From Rhizobium ecuadorense (GTDB taxonomy: Bacteria; Pseudomonadota; Alphaproteobacteria; Rhizobiales; Rhizobiaceae), in assembly GCF_001187535.1 (NCBI RefSeq), contig NZ_LFIO01001267.1, positions 1-64,000 on the forward strand: a DNA stretch of 64,000 bases. Direction: 5' to 3'. Each line of letters begins with the position of its first letter. The first letter of the stretch is position 1. The notes below the pieces were generated by a model. That model ran no database searches, was not told the DNA's origin, and worked only from the letters and a program-made list of their open reading frames with translations. Made by a program: the position numbers and the translations under genes. This document shows positions 1-9,036 of this stretch, in pieces.

Positions 1-60
1 CAGTCTTGAATCTGATTTGCTCACCTTTGGGAATCCCAAGAGTCCACGACTCCTAGCCCT

Positions 61-120
61 TTGTTTTTATGCATGTCGTTATCCCGGAACCGCTGCACAC
101 TTCCGGACGACATGCATTAA
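61..120. repeat. Rhizobial palindromic intergenic repeat, copy 1
   Basis: A nested inverted repeat: outer arms ATGCATGTCG (69-78) and CGACATGCAT (108-117), inner arms CCGGAA (84-89) and TTCCGG (101-106), with the loop core AACCGCTGCACACTT at 88-102. The reverse complement is almost the same as 41781-41840, so this is a dispersed family. The rest of the first 176 bases holds two short palindromes (about 27-39 and 41-53) and no convincing gene; the 129-codon frame starting at 17 has no recognisable product and overlaps marR. Confidence 0.8.
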
Positions 121-176
121 TAGGTTCTCGAACCGTTTTGAGACGTCTCTTACCGCCGTCGCAAAGTTGAGTTTTT

Positions 177-653
177 TCAGTGGCTTGCCGGTTCTTGTGC
201 TTTGGTCGACAGCTGCTTCAACACATCTACGAAGTCATCGAAGCGCTCCTTTCCAACCTCTTTGGACCATTGCTCATGCAACTGCCGAAGACATCCGAAA
301 ATGGCTACGACGACTTCATGTCCCCGTGGCGTCAGATAGACCAGTCGGCGATCGCTGCCGTCGGCTGCACGACGCTCGACATAGCCCAGGTCTTCAAGCT
401 GGCTGAGCAGATAATTCACAGCTTGTCGCGACATCCGCTTCTGACGCGCGAGTTCGGACGGTCTCGTGCCATCCGGCAGCGGAAACGAGAACACAGCAAA
501 ATGCGCCTCCTGGAAGTCGGCAAAGCCCGCCTCGTGAATGGCTTGCAGCATGCGTTCGCGCACATGCTGCCAGACAATGCGCAGCAGCGCGCCAAAAAAC
601 GGCGGACCGGGCAACGCGTCGGGAATTGAATCCGGGGGCAATGGGATTGACAT
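177..653 (-). CDS. MarR-family transcriptional regulator
   Basis: A winged-helix repressor-type protein of 158 residues, the usual length for MarR proteins. The recognition-helix region reads SELARQKRMSRQAVNYLLSQ (about 66-85), followed by the wing LGYVERRAADGSDRRLVYLT. MarR proteins bind palindromic DNA as dimers and usually repress themselves and a divergent neighbour until a small ligand binds. Here the divergent gene is a cupin starting at 712, and the 58-base gap carries two identical palindromes that are very probably its operators. The ATG at 653 lies 5 bases from the first palindrome and no Shine-Dalgarno sequence is visible. The ligand is unknown. The family call is firm; the target is inferred from the layout. 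Confidence 0.88.
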   Translation of the reverse strand: MSIPLPPDSIPDALPGPPFFGALLRIVWQHVRERMLQAIHEAGFADFQEAHFAVFSFPLPDGTRPSELARQKRMSRQAVNYLLSQLEDLGYVERRAADGSDRRLVYLTPRGHEVVVAIFGCLRQLHEQWSKEVGKERFDDFVDVLKQLSTKAQEPASH

Positions 654-695
654 ATATGTAAAGCCACTTTACGTTTTGATGTAAAGTTACTTTAC
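647..695. promoter_or_regulatory. Twin MarR operators overlapping the cupin promoter
   Basis: Two perfect palindromes of the form GTAAAG-N3-CTTTAC lie at 658-672 and 681-695, 23 bases apart start to start, so on about the same face of the helix. A plausible plus-strand promoter has -35 TTGACA at 647-652 and -10 TACGTT at 670-675. The first palindrome then fills the spacer and the second covers the start site. This is the expected layout for repression of the cupin gene and autorepression of marR. Confidence 0.85.
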
Positions 696-711
696 ATTGT
701 GGGGGCCTTAG

Positions 712-1131
712 ATGGAAGCGGTACGAAACGATATTGTGCGGATCGGGCAACTCGAACTGCGTTTTCTCATCAGTGAGGTCGGCGCGACGGTGTTCGAATT
801 CACAGTGCCATCCCGGGCGCGCGTTCCCGCTCCGCACAGTCATCGGGATGCAGACGAATTCCTCTACGGCCTTGAAGGCGCGCTCACCGTCATTGTCGAC
901 GGGCAAACGCGCGAGATTCGCGCCGGCGACGCCATATTCATTCCGCGAGGGGCAGTGCACCATCACGAGAACCTGCATGATGGCACAGCCAAGGTCTTGG
1001 CGACCATCACGCCGGGTACAATTGGACGGCGTTATTTCGAGGAAATTGCCGAGGTGGTGAACGTGCCCGGCAAACCGGACCTCGCGAAGGCCAATGAGAT
1101 CATGCTCCGCTACGGACTGGTCCCGGTCTGA
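712..1131 (+). CDS. Cupin-domain protein
   Basis: A single-domain cupin of 139 residues. The first metal-binding motif is visible as HSHRDADEFLYGLEG (about 43-57) and the second as GDAIFIPRGAVHHHENLHDG (about 82-101), giving the conserved His and Glu ligands of a double-stranded beta-helix. Such proteins can be small dioxygenases, isomerases or ligand sensors; the substrate cannot be read from the sequence. The gene is divergent from marR behind the twin operators, so it is probably the regulated partner. The ATG at 712 is the first in frame after the second operator. No signal peptide is seen, so it should be cytosolic. Confidence 0.8.
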   Translation: MEAVRNDIVRIGQLELRFLISEVGATVFEFTVPSRARVPAPHSHRDADEFLYGLEGALTVIVDGQTREIRAGDAIFIPRGAVHHHENLHDGTAKVLATITPGTIGRRYFEEIAEVVNVPGKPDLAKANEIMLRYGLVPV

Positions 1132-1221
1132 TCAGGTCACCCAAGCTTCACAATTTTGCGGTTGATTGCGCATCACCCCGCCGCGCGCGCACGTCACGCT
1201 GGAGAGTTGCCAGCTGGCCAG

Positions 1222-1683
1222 TTATTTTTTCAGAAGCTCGCTCAGCTTCGCCTGTTCGTCCGCCGTCAGCTTGCTGCCAGTCGGTTTGCCAGCCCTTTTG
1301 CGCGCAAAGACCAGCAGCGACAGTCCGCCGGCGAGCACCAGCAGCACCGGAGCGCCCCAGAGCAGCACCGTCTTCATACCGACACGCGGCTTCAGCAGCA
1401 CGAATTCGCCGTAGCGCGAGACGATATAGTTCAGCACCGCCTCGTCGCTGTCGCCATCGGTGATGCGCTCGCGCACCAGCAGGCGCAGGTCCTTGGCGAG
1501 ATCGGCGTTGGAATCGTCGATCGACTGGTTCTGGCAGACCATGCAGCGCAGTTCCGCCGAAAGGGCCCGCGCCCGGGCTTCCAAAGCCGGATCAGCCAGT
1601 ACCTCGTCGGGATTGACGGCGAAGGCGGAGAAGGGTGTGAAGAGGATGAACAGGATGACGAGGAGTCGGGAGAGCAGCCGCAT
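1222..1683 (-). CDS. cycL: Cytochrome c maturation protein CycL (CcmH)
   Basis: Membrane-anchored thiol-disulfide protein of the System I heme-lyase module, which reduces or presents apocytochrome c for heme attachment in the periplasm. 153 residues: an N-terminal signal/anchor ([15 protein letters not shown]), then the CcmH motif [10 protein letters not shown] with the CxxC pair at about residues 47-50, and a C-terminal transmembrane segment (about 103-125). The start at 1683 is chosen because the signal sequence begins there; upstream codons in the same frame run through a repeat. It is the last gene of the cycHJKL operon, separated from cycK by about 180 bases of repeat DNA. Confidence 0.93.
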   Translation of the reverse strand: MRLLSRLLVILFILFTPFSAFAVNPDEVLADPALEARARALSAELRCMVCQNQSIDDSNADLAKDLRLLVRERITDGDSDEAVLNYIVSRYGEFVLLKPRVGMKTVLLWGAPVLLVLAGGLSLLVFARKRAGKPTGSKLTADEQAKLSELLKK

Positions 1684-1849
1684 TCCCCTTCTCCCCTCGG
1701 GGAGAAGGTGCCCGACAGGGCGGATGAGGGGGCGGCCACTCGCAGCAAAAACGACCTTTCGCTTGCGCTCAAGCTCCTCGCGGCTCTGCCGCTCGGCCCC
1801 CTCATCTGCCCTTCGGGCATCTTCTCCCCTGTGGGGAGAAGGGGGAAAA
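1684..1849. repeat. RIME-type inverted repeat between cycK and cycL
   Basis: Two inverted copies of a rhizobial palindromic repeat (roughly 1684-1734 and 1798-1849) face each other around a 60-base spacer. Each carries the typical self-complementary TTCTCCCC...GGGGAGAA core and a CTCATC(C/T)GCCCT segment. Related elements occur at 32680, 46258 and 50660. The element interrupts the otherwise overlapping cycHJKL operon. No gene is called in it; open frames through it are repeat translations. Confidence 0.85.
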
Positions 1850-1862
1850 AGGAGAGAGCCCA

Positions 1863-3860
1863 TCATTCCGCCGGCTCCATTGCAGGCGCTGCCGGCTTTG
1901 CCGCCTTCGCCTTCCTGCGTGGCGCGCCGACGCGCAGACGGCGGTCGCTGAGGGAGACGAGGCCGCCGAAGGCCATGATCAAAGCGCCGCCCCAGATGCA
2001 GAGGATGAACGGTTTCCACCAGATGCGCACGACGATGCCGCCGTCCTTGGTGGCGTCGCCGAGCGAGACGTAGAGCTGGCTGAGGCCGAAGGTCAGGATG
2101 CCGGCCTCCGTCGTCGGCATCTGGCGGGCGGTGTAGAGGCGTTTGGCCGACCAGGTATCGGCAACCGCGACACCGGCGCGGCGGATGGTGAAGTGGCCGC
2201 GCTCCTCGGTATAGTTCGGCCCGGTCGCCGGCTGCATGCCGTCGAAATGCAGGCTGTAACCGCCGGCATCGGTGGTCTCGCCGGGCTTCATCTCGATGAC
2301 ATGCTCGGTCTGGAACGTCGTCACCGCGACGATGCCGAGCACGCTGATGCCGAGCCCGGCATGGGCAAGGGCGGTGCCGAAGGCCGAACGCGGCAGGCCG
2401 GTCAGACGGCGCCAGGCGACATTGCCCGCGACCTTGCCGACGCCGGCGCGATACCAGAGATCGGCGATGGACCCGAAAACCAGGAACAGCCCGGCCGCGA
2501 GCCCGAGCACTGAGAGTACCGGCCCGCCATGCTGGAGATAGAAGAAGATCACCGCGGCAGCGAAGGCGAGGCCGGCGACGACATAGAGCCGCTGCAAAAC
2601 GCCGAGCAGGTCGCCGCGCTTCCAGGCCAGCAGCGGCCCGAAGGGCACGATGACGATCAGCGGCGCCATCAGCAGGCCAAAGGTCAGGTTGAAGAAGGGC
2701 GGCCCGACGGAAATCTTGTCACCAGTGAGCGTCTCCAGCAGCAACGGGTAGAGCGTGCCGGTGAGCACCGTGCCGCAGGCGACCGTCAGGATCAGATTGT
2801 TGACGACGAGCGCGCCCTCGCGCGAAATCGGCGCAAACAGCCCGCCGGCCGAAAGCTTCGGCGCGCGGAAGGCAAACAGCGACAGCGCCCCGCCGATGAA
2901 GATCAGCAGAATGCAGAGAATGAAGACGCCGCGGGAGGGATCGCTGGCAAAGGCATGCACCGAGGTCAGCACGCCGGAGCGCACCAGGAAGGTGCCCATC
3001 AGCGACAGCGAGAAGGTGAGGATGGCGAGCAGCACCGTCCAGATCTTAAGCGCCTCGCGCTTTTCCATGACGAGGGCCGAATGCAGCAGCGCGGTGCCGG
3101 CAAGCCACGGCATGAAGGAGGCGTTCTCAACCGGATCCCAGAACCACCAGCCGCCCCAGCCGAGTTCGTAATAGGCCCAGTAGGAGCCCATGGCGATGCC
3201 AAGCGTCAGAAAAGTCCAGGCGGCGAGCGTCCAGGGCCGCACCCAGCGGGCCCAGGCGGCGTCGATGCGCCCTTCCAGGAGGGCGGCGACGGCAAAGGAG
3301 AAACAGACGGAGAAGCCGACATAGCCGAGATAGAGCAGCGGCGGATGGATCGCCAGACCGATATCCTGCAGGACCGGATTGAGATCGCGGCCCTCGGCCG
3401 GGGCCGGATCGAGCCGCAGGAAGGGATTGGAGGTCAAAAGGATGAACAGCGTGAAGGCGACCGAAATCCAGGCCTGCACGGCCAGCACATTGGCCTTCAG
3501 CGTCTCCGGCAGGTTGCGCCCGAAGACGGCGACGAGCGCGCTGAACAGCGTCAGGATCAGCAGCCAGAGCATCATCGATCCCTCGTGATTGCCCCAGACG
3601 CCGGAATATTTGTAGATCAGCGGCACCAGCGAATGCGAATTCTCCCAGACGTTCTCGACCGAGAAGTCGGAGACGACATGGGCATAGGTCAGAACCGCGA
3701 AGGCGAAGCACACGAGCAGGAACATTGCCAGCGAACCTGATGTCGCCACATCCATCATCGCCCGGTCATGGCGGCGCGCGCCGATGACAGGGACGACCGA
3801 AAGAATGAGCGCCGTCGCCAGCGCCAGCACCAGCGCGTAATGGCCGATCTCGATGATCAT
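1863..3860 (-). CDS. cycK: Heme lyase subunit CycK (CcmF)
   Basis: Large polytopic membrane protein of the c-type cytochrome heme lyase, thought to transfer heme from CcmE to apocytochrome c. 665 residues, normal for the family, with many hydrophobic segments. The tryptophan-rich WWD signature is visible as [12 protein letters not shown] (about 235-246), and conserved periplasmic histidines flank it. The C-terminal tail is basic and soluble. The ATG overlaps the cycJ stop by four bases (ATGA at 3857-3860), typical of translational coupling. It forms the assembly complex with CycH and CycL. In R. leguminosarum, cycHJKL mutants have been reported to lack c-type cytochromes and to be affected in iron uptake. 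Confidence 0.95.
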   Translation of the reverse strand: MIIEIGHYALVLALATALILSVVPVIGARRHDRAMMDVATSGSLAMFLLVCFAFAVLTYAHVVSDFSVENVWENSHSLVPLIYKYSGVWGNHEGSMMLWLLILTLFSALVAVFGRNLPETLKANVLAVQAWISVAFTLFILLTSNPFLRLDPAPAEGRDLNPVLQDIGLAIHPPLLYLGYVGFSVCFSFAVAALLEGRIDAAWARWVRPWTLAAWTFLTLGIAMGSYWAYYELGWGGWWFWDPVENASFMPWLAGTALLHSALVMEKREALKIWTVLLAILTFSLSLMGTFLVRSGVLTSVHAFASDPSRGVFILCILLIFIGGALSLFAFRAPKLSAGGLFAPISREGALVVNNLILTVACGTVLTGTLYPLLLETLTGDKISVGPPFFNLTFGLLMAPLIVIVPFGPLLAWKRGDLLGVLQRLYVVAGLAFAAAVIFFYLQHGGPVLSVLGLAAGLFLVFGSIADLWYRAGVGKVAGNVAWRRLTGLPRSAFGTALAHAGLGISVLGIVAVTTFQTEHVIEMKPGETTDAGGYSLHFDGMQPATGPNYTEERGHFTIRRAGVAVADTWSAKRLYTARQMPTTEAGILTFGLSQLYVSLGDATKDGGIVVRIWWKPFILCIWGGALIMAFGGLVSLSDRRLRVGAPRRKAKAAKPAAPAMEPAE

Positions 3861-4324
3861 TGCGTCGCCTTCGCCTCCTCACCCTGACCCTCTTTCCACA
3901 GCCCCTGCTGCTTCAGCCTGTCGGCCACATCCTTCGGCATATAGGTCTCGTCATGCTTGGCAAGCACGGTATCGGCGGTAAAGACGTTGGTCCCCGGCGC
4001 AAACATGCCTTCGGTGACGACCCCCTGCCCCTCGCGGAAGAGATCGGGGAGGATACCGGTATATTGGACCTTCACGGCATTGGCGCTGCCGTCGGTGACG
4101 GAAAATTCCACCGTCGAGCCGGCGCCGCGCACGACGCTGCCTTCGCCGACCAGGCCGCCGAGCCGGATGCGGGTTTCCGGCGCCACCGGCGTCTTTGCCA
4201 GATCGGCCGGCATGTAGAAATAGGCGACCGACTGGCTGAAGGCGAACATCACCAAAAGCACGGCGGCGGCAATGAAGCCCATGCCGCCTGAAATCACCGC
4301 CAGGCGCTTCTGCTTGCGCGTCAT
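3857..4324 (-). CDS. cycJ: Heme chaperone CycJ (CcmE)
   Basis: Periplasmic heme chaperone anchored by one N-terminal transmembrane helix (about 9-31). It covalently binds heme and passes it to the CycK/CycL/CycH lyase. 155 residues, standard for CcmE, with the OB-fold core [12 protein letters not shown] and the heme-binding motif AKHDETYMP near residues 122-130, where His is the covalent ligand and Tyr contacts heme iron. Start and stop overlap the neighbours by four bases on each side, so the gene is tightly embedded in the operon. Confidence 0.95.
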   Translation of the reverse strand: MTRKQKRLAVISGGMGFIAAAVLLVMFAFSQSVAYFYMPADLAKTPVAPETRIRLGGLVGEGSVVRGAGSTVEFSVTDGSANAVKVQYTGILPDLFREGQGVVTEGMFAPGTNVFTADTVLAKHDETYMPKDVADRLKQQGLWKEGQGEEAKATQ

Positions 4325-5493
4325 TCAGCCAATCCTTCCGTTGATATGCCGAGTTCCTTGGCCATCGCCAGCAATTGCCTGCCCTGTTCACCCGCCGGCG
4401 GAAAGGCCGCAAGCCCGCGCTTCAGCGCAGCGGCGGCATGATCCTTGTCGTTCAAGACGGCGTAAGAGCGGACGAGCCGCACCCATCCCTCGAAATTGTT
4501 CGGTTCTGCGCTGAGCTTGGCATCGAGGCTTTCAACCATGCCGCGGATCATCTGCTGCCGGTCGCCGGCGCTCATGTTTTCGGCCGCCGCCACATCCTGC
4601 GGCGTGGGATTGCCGGGGGCAGCCGTATCGGCGCCCGGGGCAGCCTGATTGGCGCCCGGGGCAGCCGCACCGGCCGGCGCGCCGCCATTCATGGCGATAT
4701 GCTGGTTGACCAGCGGCAGCCAGGGCGCATCGGCCGGCGATTGTTTCGCCAGCGCCTCGAAGGCGCCGCGCGCCTCATCGGACCGCCCCGCCTGCTCCAT
4801 GCTGAGGGCTACGTAGAAGCGGGCGCGCGGATTATCCGGTTCCAGCGCCAGCGACTGTTCCAGCACCTGACGCGTCTCCTCCGTCACCACGCCGTCGGCG
4901 ACCGCCATCAGCGTCTCGGCAAGGCCGTCGAGCCGGGCGGGGCTTGGGCCGAGCAGCCGGATGGCGTTGCGATAGGCCACTTGCGCATCGTTCACCCGCA
5001 TGGTGCGCAGATAGATCGGCGCCAGCACGTCCCAGCCCTTGCCGTCATCGGGGCTTTGCGCCAGATGCCGTTCCGCCTTGGCGATCAGCACCGCCACATC
5101 GTTGCCGGGATTTTCCAGCCGCGCTTCCAACGGCTGCGAGGGCAGGTCCGGCCTGCCCGTCGTCAGATAAAGACAGAGCCCGAGAAGCGGCAGCACCAGC
5201 AGCACGAAGGCTTCGGTGAAACGGTGGTGCCGCAAGGGTTTCGGTGCCTCTTCCGGCTCGCCGGCAGAAACGGCGATCAGCCGGCGACCGACTTCCGCCC
5301 TGGCATATTCGGCTTCTTCAGGCGTGATCAGCCCGCCATTGAGATCGCGGTCGAGTTCGCGCAACTGATCGCGATAGACCGCCGCCTCACCCGCACGGAT
5401 ATTCTCAGCCACCTTCGCACCGCGCAGAAGGGGGTAGAGCAGGACAGCGGCGACGACTGCCGTCAGAACGGCAACGAGAATCCAGAACAGCAT
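4321..5493 (-). CDS. cycH: Cytochrome c biogenesis protein CycH (CcmI)
   Basis: Apocytochrome c chaperone of the heme lyase complex, which holds the C-terminal part of the apoprotein in the periplasm. 390 residues from the ATG at 5493: N-terminal helix [20 protein letters not shown], a cytoplasmic loop rich in charged residues ([12 protein letters not shown] region), a second helix near 93-113 ([15 protein letters not shown]), then a TPR-rich periplasmic domain and an Ala/Gly/Pro-rich linker before a final helical repeat. A frame extension to 5529 exists, but the membrane helix starts at 5493. First gene of cycHJKL, overlapping cycJ by four bases. Confidence 0.93.
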   Translation of the reverse strand: MLFWILVAVLTAVVAAVLLYPLLRGAKVAENIRAGEAAVYRDQLRELDRDLNGGLITPEEAEYARAEVGRRLIAVSAGEPEEAPKPLRHHRFTEAFVLLVLPLLGLCLYLTTGRPDLPSQPLEARLENPGNDVAVLIAKAERHLAQSPDDGKGWDVLAPIYLRTMRVNDAQVAYRNAIRLLGPSPARLDGLAETLMAVADGVVTEETRQVLEQSLALEPDNPRARFYVALSMEQAGRSDEARGAFEALAKQSPADAPWLPLVNQHIAMNGGAPAGAAAPGANQAAPGADTAAPGNPTPQDVAAAENMSAGDRQQMIRGMVESLDAKLSAEPNNFEGWVRLVRSYAVLNDKDHAAAALKRGLAAFPPAGEQGRQLLAMAKELGISTEGLAE

Positions 5494-5583
5494 ATCGGCC
5501 CAAATACGTGAAGCGGGCCGCCATTCCAACTGCCAAAGCCGGAATGACGAAGATTTGAGGCTATAAGCCGCAATTCACCTGAT

Positions 5584-6009
5584 TCAGCCGAGCGGCGACC
5601 AGCTGCCATCCTCGTTGCGGCAGGCAGCGCCCCGCACCACGGTGTCCTTGCCGTCGACGGTCAGCGTATGGGTATATTGCCGGCAGTTCTGCGAGCCGAC
5701 CTGATAGGGTGCGGCGGCGACCACCTTGCCGGTGACGTCCTTGCCGGTCCACAGCACCGGCTGGCCGACGGCGGCACCTTCCAGCGCCCGATATTCCGCC
5801 TCCAGCGCCCGCTGCTTGTCGCTGTCGTTCAGCGTCACGCCGCTGCGGCCGGCGAGGCCGCCTTGCAGCGCGGTGAGGAAGGCGGCCGAGGCCGAGGGCT
5901 TGCTCGAAAAAATGCCACGTGAAGCGGCACCCTTCGTCGTCGTGCAGCCGGTGAGCGCGACGGCGACGAGGAGAGCGGAAGCGATCATGCCTTGCGAGCG
6001 TAAAATCAT
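5584..6009 (-). CDS. Small outer-membrane lipoprotein, 17 kDa surface-antigen-like
   Basis: 141 residues with a lipoprotein signal ending in the lipobox LTGC (Cys at about 22), so it should be lipidated and envelope-located. The C-terminal half (YRALEGAAVGQPVLWTG...CRQYTHTLTVDGKDTVVRG) resembles the rickettsial 17-kDa surface-antigen and RT0821/Lpp0805 group, which has no known enzymatic role. It lies between feuQ and cycH on the same strand, with gaps of about 90-120 bases, so it may have its own promoter. Function unknown; envelope location is inferred from the signal. Confidence 0.78.
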   Translation of the reverse strand: MILRSQGMIASALLVAVALTGCTTTKGAASRGIFSSKPSASAAFLTALQGGLAGRSGVTLNDSDKQRALEAEYRALEGAAVGQPVLWTGKDVTGKVVAAAPYQVGSQNCRQYTHTLTVDGKDTVVRGAACRNEDGSWSPLG

Positions 6010-6127
6010 TGCGTCGAACCACGATCAGGGGTCAATTTCAGCCGATCGAAGTGCAGCGTCCCCGTGTCAGCATTAAGGCAAAGCATGCTATACATTTGCC
6101 AGTATCTTTGTGACATCAAGCAGTTGC

Positions 6128-7531
6128 TCATGCAACATCCTTTGTGATGCCGGGCAGGATAAGCTTCGCCTTGAGCCCGCCCCATTCGCCGCGGGACAGC
6201 TCAAGCCGTCCTTGATACTCACTCGAAATCTCGGTGACGATCGACAGGCCAAGCCCGGTTCCGGGCTTGCTCTCGTCGAGCCTGCGGCCGCGCTTCAGCG
6301 CCTCGCGGATCTGATCGGGCTCCAGGCCCGGTCCGTCATCCTCGACGGCGAGCTCCACCCAGTGGCGGCGCGCGCTCGCCTCCGCTCCCCTGACGTCGTC
6401 GCCGGCCTCGACGGCCGAAAGCCGGACCTTGCTCTTGGCAAAACGCGCCGCATTCTCCAAGAGATTGCCGACGGTCTCCTCGAGATCCTGCTGCTCCATG
6501 GCGACGGCCAGATGCGGCGGCGAGACGACGAGATCGAATTCGGTATCGACGTTCAACCGGCGCATGACGCGCACCAGCCGCTCGAGCGCCGGCTCGGCAT
6601 CGGTGCGGGCAAGCACGGATTCGCGCTGGGCGGCGATACGCGCCCGGTTGAGATAGGACTGTACCTGCCCCTGCATCGATTCCGCTTGGCTGCGCACCAG
6701 TTCGCCATGGGATTTTTCGAGCACGCGCGCCTCATTGAGGAGCACGGCGATCGGCGTCTTCAGCGAATGCGCGAGATTGCCGACCTGCATGCGGGCCCGC
6801 TCGACGATGCGGCGGTTGCTGTCGATCAGTGCGTTGACCTCGTTGGCGAGCGGCAGAATCTCCCGCGGGAAATCACCTTTCAGCTGCTCGCTCTCGCCGG
6901 CGCGGATGCGCTCCAAGGCGGCGCGTGCCTTGTCGAGCGGCTTCAGGCCATAGAGAATCGCCAGCGCATTGACGATCAGGCTGCCGACGCCGAAGCCGGC
7001 GAGCGCCAGATAGAGGCTGTGGGAAAAGGTGCGCACGTCGTCCTCGACGACATCGACATTGCCGGTGACGCGGACGCGCGCCGCTCGCCCGTCTGTGTCG
7101 AGCACCACTTCGGTTTCGGCCACCTGCACGCGGTTTCCGGAGGCATCCGTCACCTGGTAGTAGCGTTCGTAATTCTTGTCGAAGGGCGCCTCGACGACTG
7201 AAGGAACCGGAATCAGCGCGGAGCCGAGCGAGGGCGATACCAGCGGCGCCGTCGTATAGGTGCCGAGCGGCTCCACCACCCAGTACCAGCCGGTCTTCGG
7301 CTGGGCAAAACGCAGGTCGCCGAGCTGTGGGCTGCCGCTGAGCGCACCCTGATCGCCTATCGTCACCGAGTTGATAACGTTATAGAGCTGCGCCCGCAAC
7401 AGATCCTGGAAACCGCGCTCGGCGCTCTTGCGATAGAGGGTGGAGATCAGCAGGCCGATCACCACAAGCGCCACTGTCGACCAGACCGTGGTCAGTAGCA
7501 AAACACGTGCGGTGAGCGACTTAATTCGCAT
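6128..7531 (-). CDS. feuQ: Sensor histidine kinase FeuQ
   Basis: Membrane sensor kinase, 467 residues: TM1 at about 9-31, a periplasmic domain of about 130 residues, TM2 near 168-190, then a dimerisation domain with the phospho-acceptor His in VGNLAHSLKTPIAVL, and an HATPase domain with the N box NLLENAARFA, G1 EDDGPGLEPDQ and G2 GTGLGLSIV. FeuQ phosphorylates FeuP, whose gene overlaps it by 11 bases. In rhizobia FeuPQ has been connected with iron acquisition, osmoadaptation and cyclic glucan export, and FeuN restrains FeuQ from the periplasmic side. Identification rests on architecture plus its place next to cycHJKL and feuN. Confidence 0.9.
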   Translation of the reverse strand: MRIKSLTARVLLLTTVWSTVALVVIGLLISTLYRKSAERGFQDLLRAQLYNVINSVTIGDQGALSGSPQLGDLRFAQPKTGWYWVVEPLGTYTTAPLVSPSLGSALIPVPSVVEAPFDKNYERYYQVTDASGNRVQVAETEVVLDTDGRAARVRVTGNVDVVEDDVRTFSHSLYLALAGFGVGSLIVNALAILYGLKPLDKARAALERIRAGESEQLKGDFPREILPLANEVNALIDSNRRIVERARMQVGNLAHSLKTPIAVLLNEARVLEKSHGELVRSQAESMQGQVQSYLNRARIAAQRESVLARTDAEPALERLVRVMRRLNVDTEFDLVVSPPHLAVAMEQQDLEETVGNLLENAARFAKSKVRLSAVEAGDDVRGAEASARRHWVELAVEDDGPGLEPDQIREALKRGRRLDESKPGTGLGLSIVTEISSEYQGRLELSRGEWGGLKAKLILPGITKDVA

Positions 7532-8192
7532 GTTTCGGCGCTTGGATGCGGTAACCGAGACCGCGCACCGTTTCGATCAGATCGACGCCCATCTTCTTGC
7601 GCAAACGGCCGACAAAGACTTCGATCGTGTTGGAATCGCGGTCAAAATCCTGGTCGTACATGTGCTCGACCAATTCGGTGCGCGAGACGACCTCGCCCAT
7701 GTGATGCATGAGATAGGCAAGCAGGCGGTATTCGTGCGAGGTCAGCTTCAGCGTCGTGCCGTTGACTGTCGCCTTCGAGGATTTTGTATCGAGCCGTACC
7801 GGTCCGCAGATGATTTCGGATGAGGAATGCCCGGCCGCACGCCGGATCAGCGCCCGAATGCGCGCCAGCACTTCCTCGACATGGAAGGGCTTGGTGACGT
7901 AGTCGTCGGCCCCTGCGTCGATGCCGGCGACCTTGTCGCTCCAGCGGTCGCGCGCCGTCAGGATCAGCACCGGCACGCCGCGGCCGGCGCCGCGCCATTT
8001 TTCAAGAACGGAGACCCCGTCCAACTCCGGCAGGCCGATATCGAGAATGATGGCGTCATAAGGCTCGGTATCGCCGAGGAAATGGCCTTCCTCGCCGTCG
8101 AACGCCTGATCGACGACATAGCCCGCCTCCTTCAGCGTGTCGGCCAGTTGCCGGTTCAGATTGACGTCGTCTTCGACTACCAGAATGCGCAT
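7521..8192 (-). CDS. feuP: OmpR-family response regulator FeuP
   Basis: 223 residues: receiver domain (1-115) with acidic pocket EDD (7-9), phospho-acceptor Asp51 in LDIGLPELDG, and Lys in YVTKPF; then an OmpR/PhoB winged-helix domain (about 125-220) with HEYRLLAYLMHH and RDSNTIEVFVGRLRKKMG. Phosphorylated by FeuQ and acts as a DNA-binding transcriptional activator. The stop overlaps the feuQ start, and feuN lies 54 bases upstream on the same strand, so feuN-feuP-feuQ is probably one operon. Confidence 0.92.
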   Translation of the reverse strand: MRILVVEDDVNLNRQLADTLKEAGYVVDQAFDGEEGHFLGDTEPYDAIILDIGLPELDGVSVLEKWRGAGRGVPVLILTARDRWSDKVAGIDAGADDYVTKPFHVEEVLARIRALIRRAAGHSSSEIICGPVRLDTKSSKATVNGTTLKLTSHEYRLLAYLMHHMGEVVSRTELVEHMYDQDFDRDSNTIEVFVGRLRKKMGVDLIETVRGLGYRIQAPKHAN

Positions 8193-8246
8193 CGGTCCGC
8201 CTTCGTCCGCTTCATATCGATGATGTCCTGAATAGACCGATTCCGC

Positions 8247-8495
8247 CTACATCGGAACCTTTACCGTCACCTTGCGTGGGCGCTGGCCGTTGCCCGACAC
8301 CAGAACGGTGATGATACAGGTATCGCCCACCGGCTGCACGGACAGGAGCTGACCGCCCGTCTGCTCGACGACCTGGGCTGCGGCAGCGCTGCAATCGCCT
8401 GCTACGCGATGAATGAGGGTGCCCGCGCCATCCGGTGAGGGCGCCGATACCACCAGTCCGGCGGCCAATGCTGCGACGCTCAGAGGAAAGGCCAT
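8247..8495 (-). CDS. feuN: Small periplasmic FeuQ modulator FeuN
   Basis: 82 residues with a cleavable signal peptide (MAFPLSVAALAAGLVVSA) and a mature part of about 64 residues containing two cysteines (C35 and C60) that could form a disulfide. Size, export signal and position directly before feuP match FeuN of Sinorhizobium meliloti, a periplasmic protein of about 83 residues that holds the FeuPQ pathway in check and is needed for viability when FeuPQ is intact. Same strand as feuP, 54-base gap. I did not align it to the S. meliloti protein; the call comes from size, signal and synteny. Confidence 0.82.
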   Translation of the reverse strand: MAFPLSVAALAAGLVVSAPSPDGAGTLIHRVAGDCSAAAAQVVEQTGGQLLSVQPVGDTCIITVLVSGNGQRPRKVTVKVPM

Positions 8496-8693
8496 GTGCT
8501 ATGCTTTCAAGGTAATGCCAACGTGCCCCGAATATGTACTCACGCGACCTGAATGGCAAATGAATGCGCTGTAATACAGGGCATTTAGAACCATTCTCGA
8601 TTGCTGGCGGCGGCTGCTACCGCGGCACCTTCGGCGACCTTCTCCGCGTGGGAAAAGTCTTCGGCACCAGGCGCATACGGAGCGCTGGGGGTG

Positions 8694-8908
8694 GATGCTC
8701 GGGTCAAGCCCGAGCAGGACGGAGGGTGGGGATAACGACCTGCAAGAAGCGGGATGTGCGGAGGAATTCCATCAAAATCGTCGGGGCGGATTTGCGTGGG
8801 AATTGCGCAAAACAAGGACGGCAATTCCAACAAAACCGCTGCGCACTTACGGTATTTTCTCCATAGGCTTCCCCACCCTCTGTCCTGCTCGGGCTTGACC
8901 CGAGCATC
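8694..8908. repeat. Inverted repeat in the feuN-MFS intergenic region
   Basis: Arms of about 38 bases at 8694-8731 and 8870-8908 are near-perfect inverted copies, each containing the self-complementary GCTCGGGTCAAGCCCGAGC. Immediately after the right arm a partial copy (GGCTTGACCCGAGCATC) repeats directly. The spacer carries GGGATAACGACCTGCA (8729-8744, also at 41816-41831) and AACCGCTGCGCACTT (8834-8848, the loop core of the repeats at 61 and 41956). The 541 bases from 8496 to 9036 otherwise hold only the feuN promoter area; I see no gene in them. Confidence 0.85.
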
Positions 8909-9036
8909 AGGCTTGACCCGAGCATCCATGCCACGGCAGCTGGTGGATGCTGCCGGGAATTGCCATCGCAGCTTTTACCGGCCGATTGAAACTGTTATGT
9001 CCTTGCGGCTCCCGCATTCAGGCCATTTCAGCACCC

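Noticed and set aside
1222-2019. Longer version of cycL starting at 2019
   Set aside because: The extra 112 codons translate through a RIME repeat and the cycK gene end; the signal sequence begins at 1683.
2529-3740. 403-codon open frame antisense to cycK
   Set aside because: Shadow frame of a GC-rich membrane-protein gene; its translation is Arg/Gln/Gly-rich with no recognisable domain or start signal.
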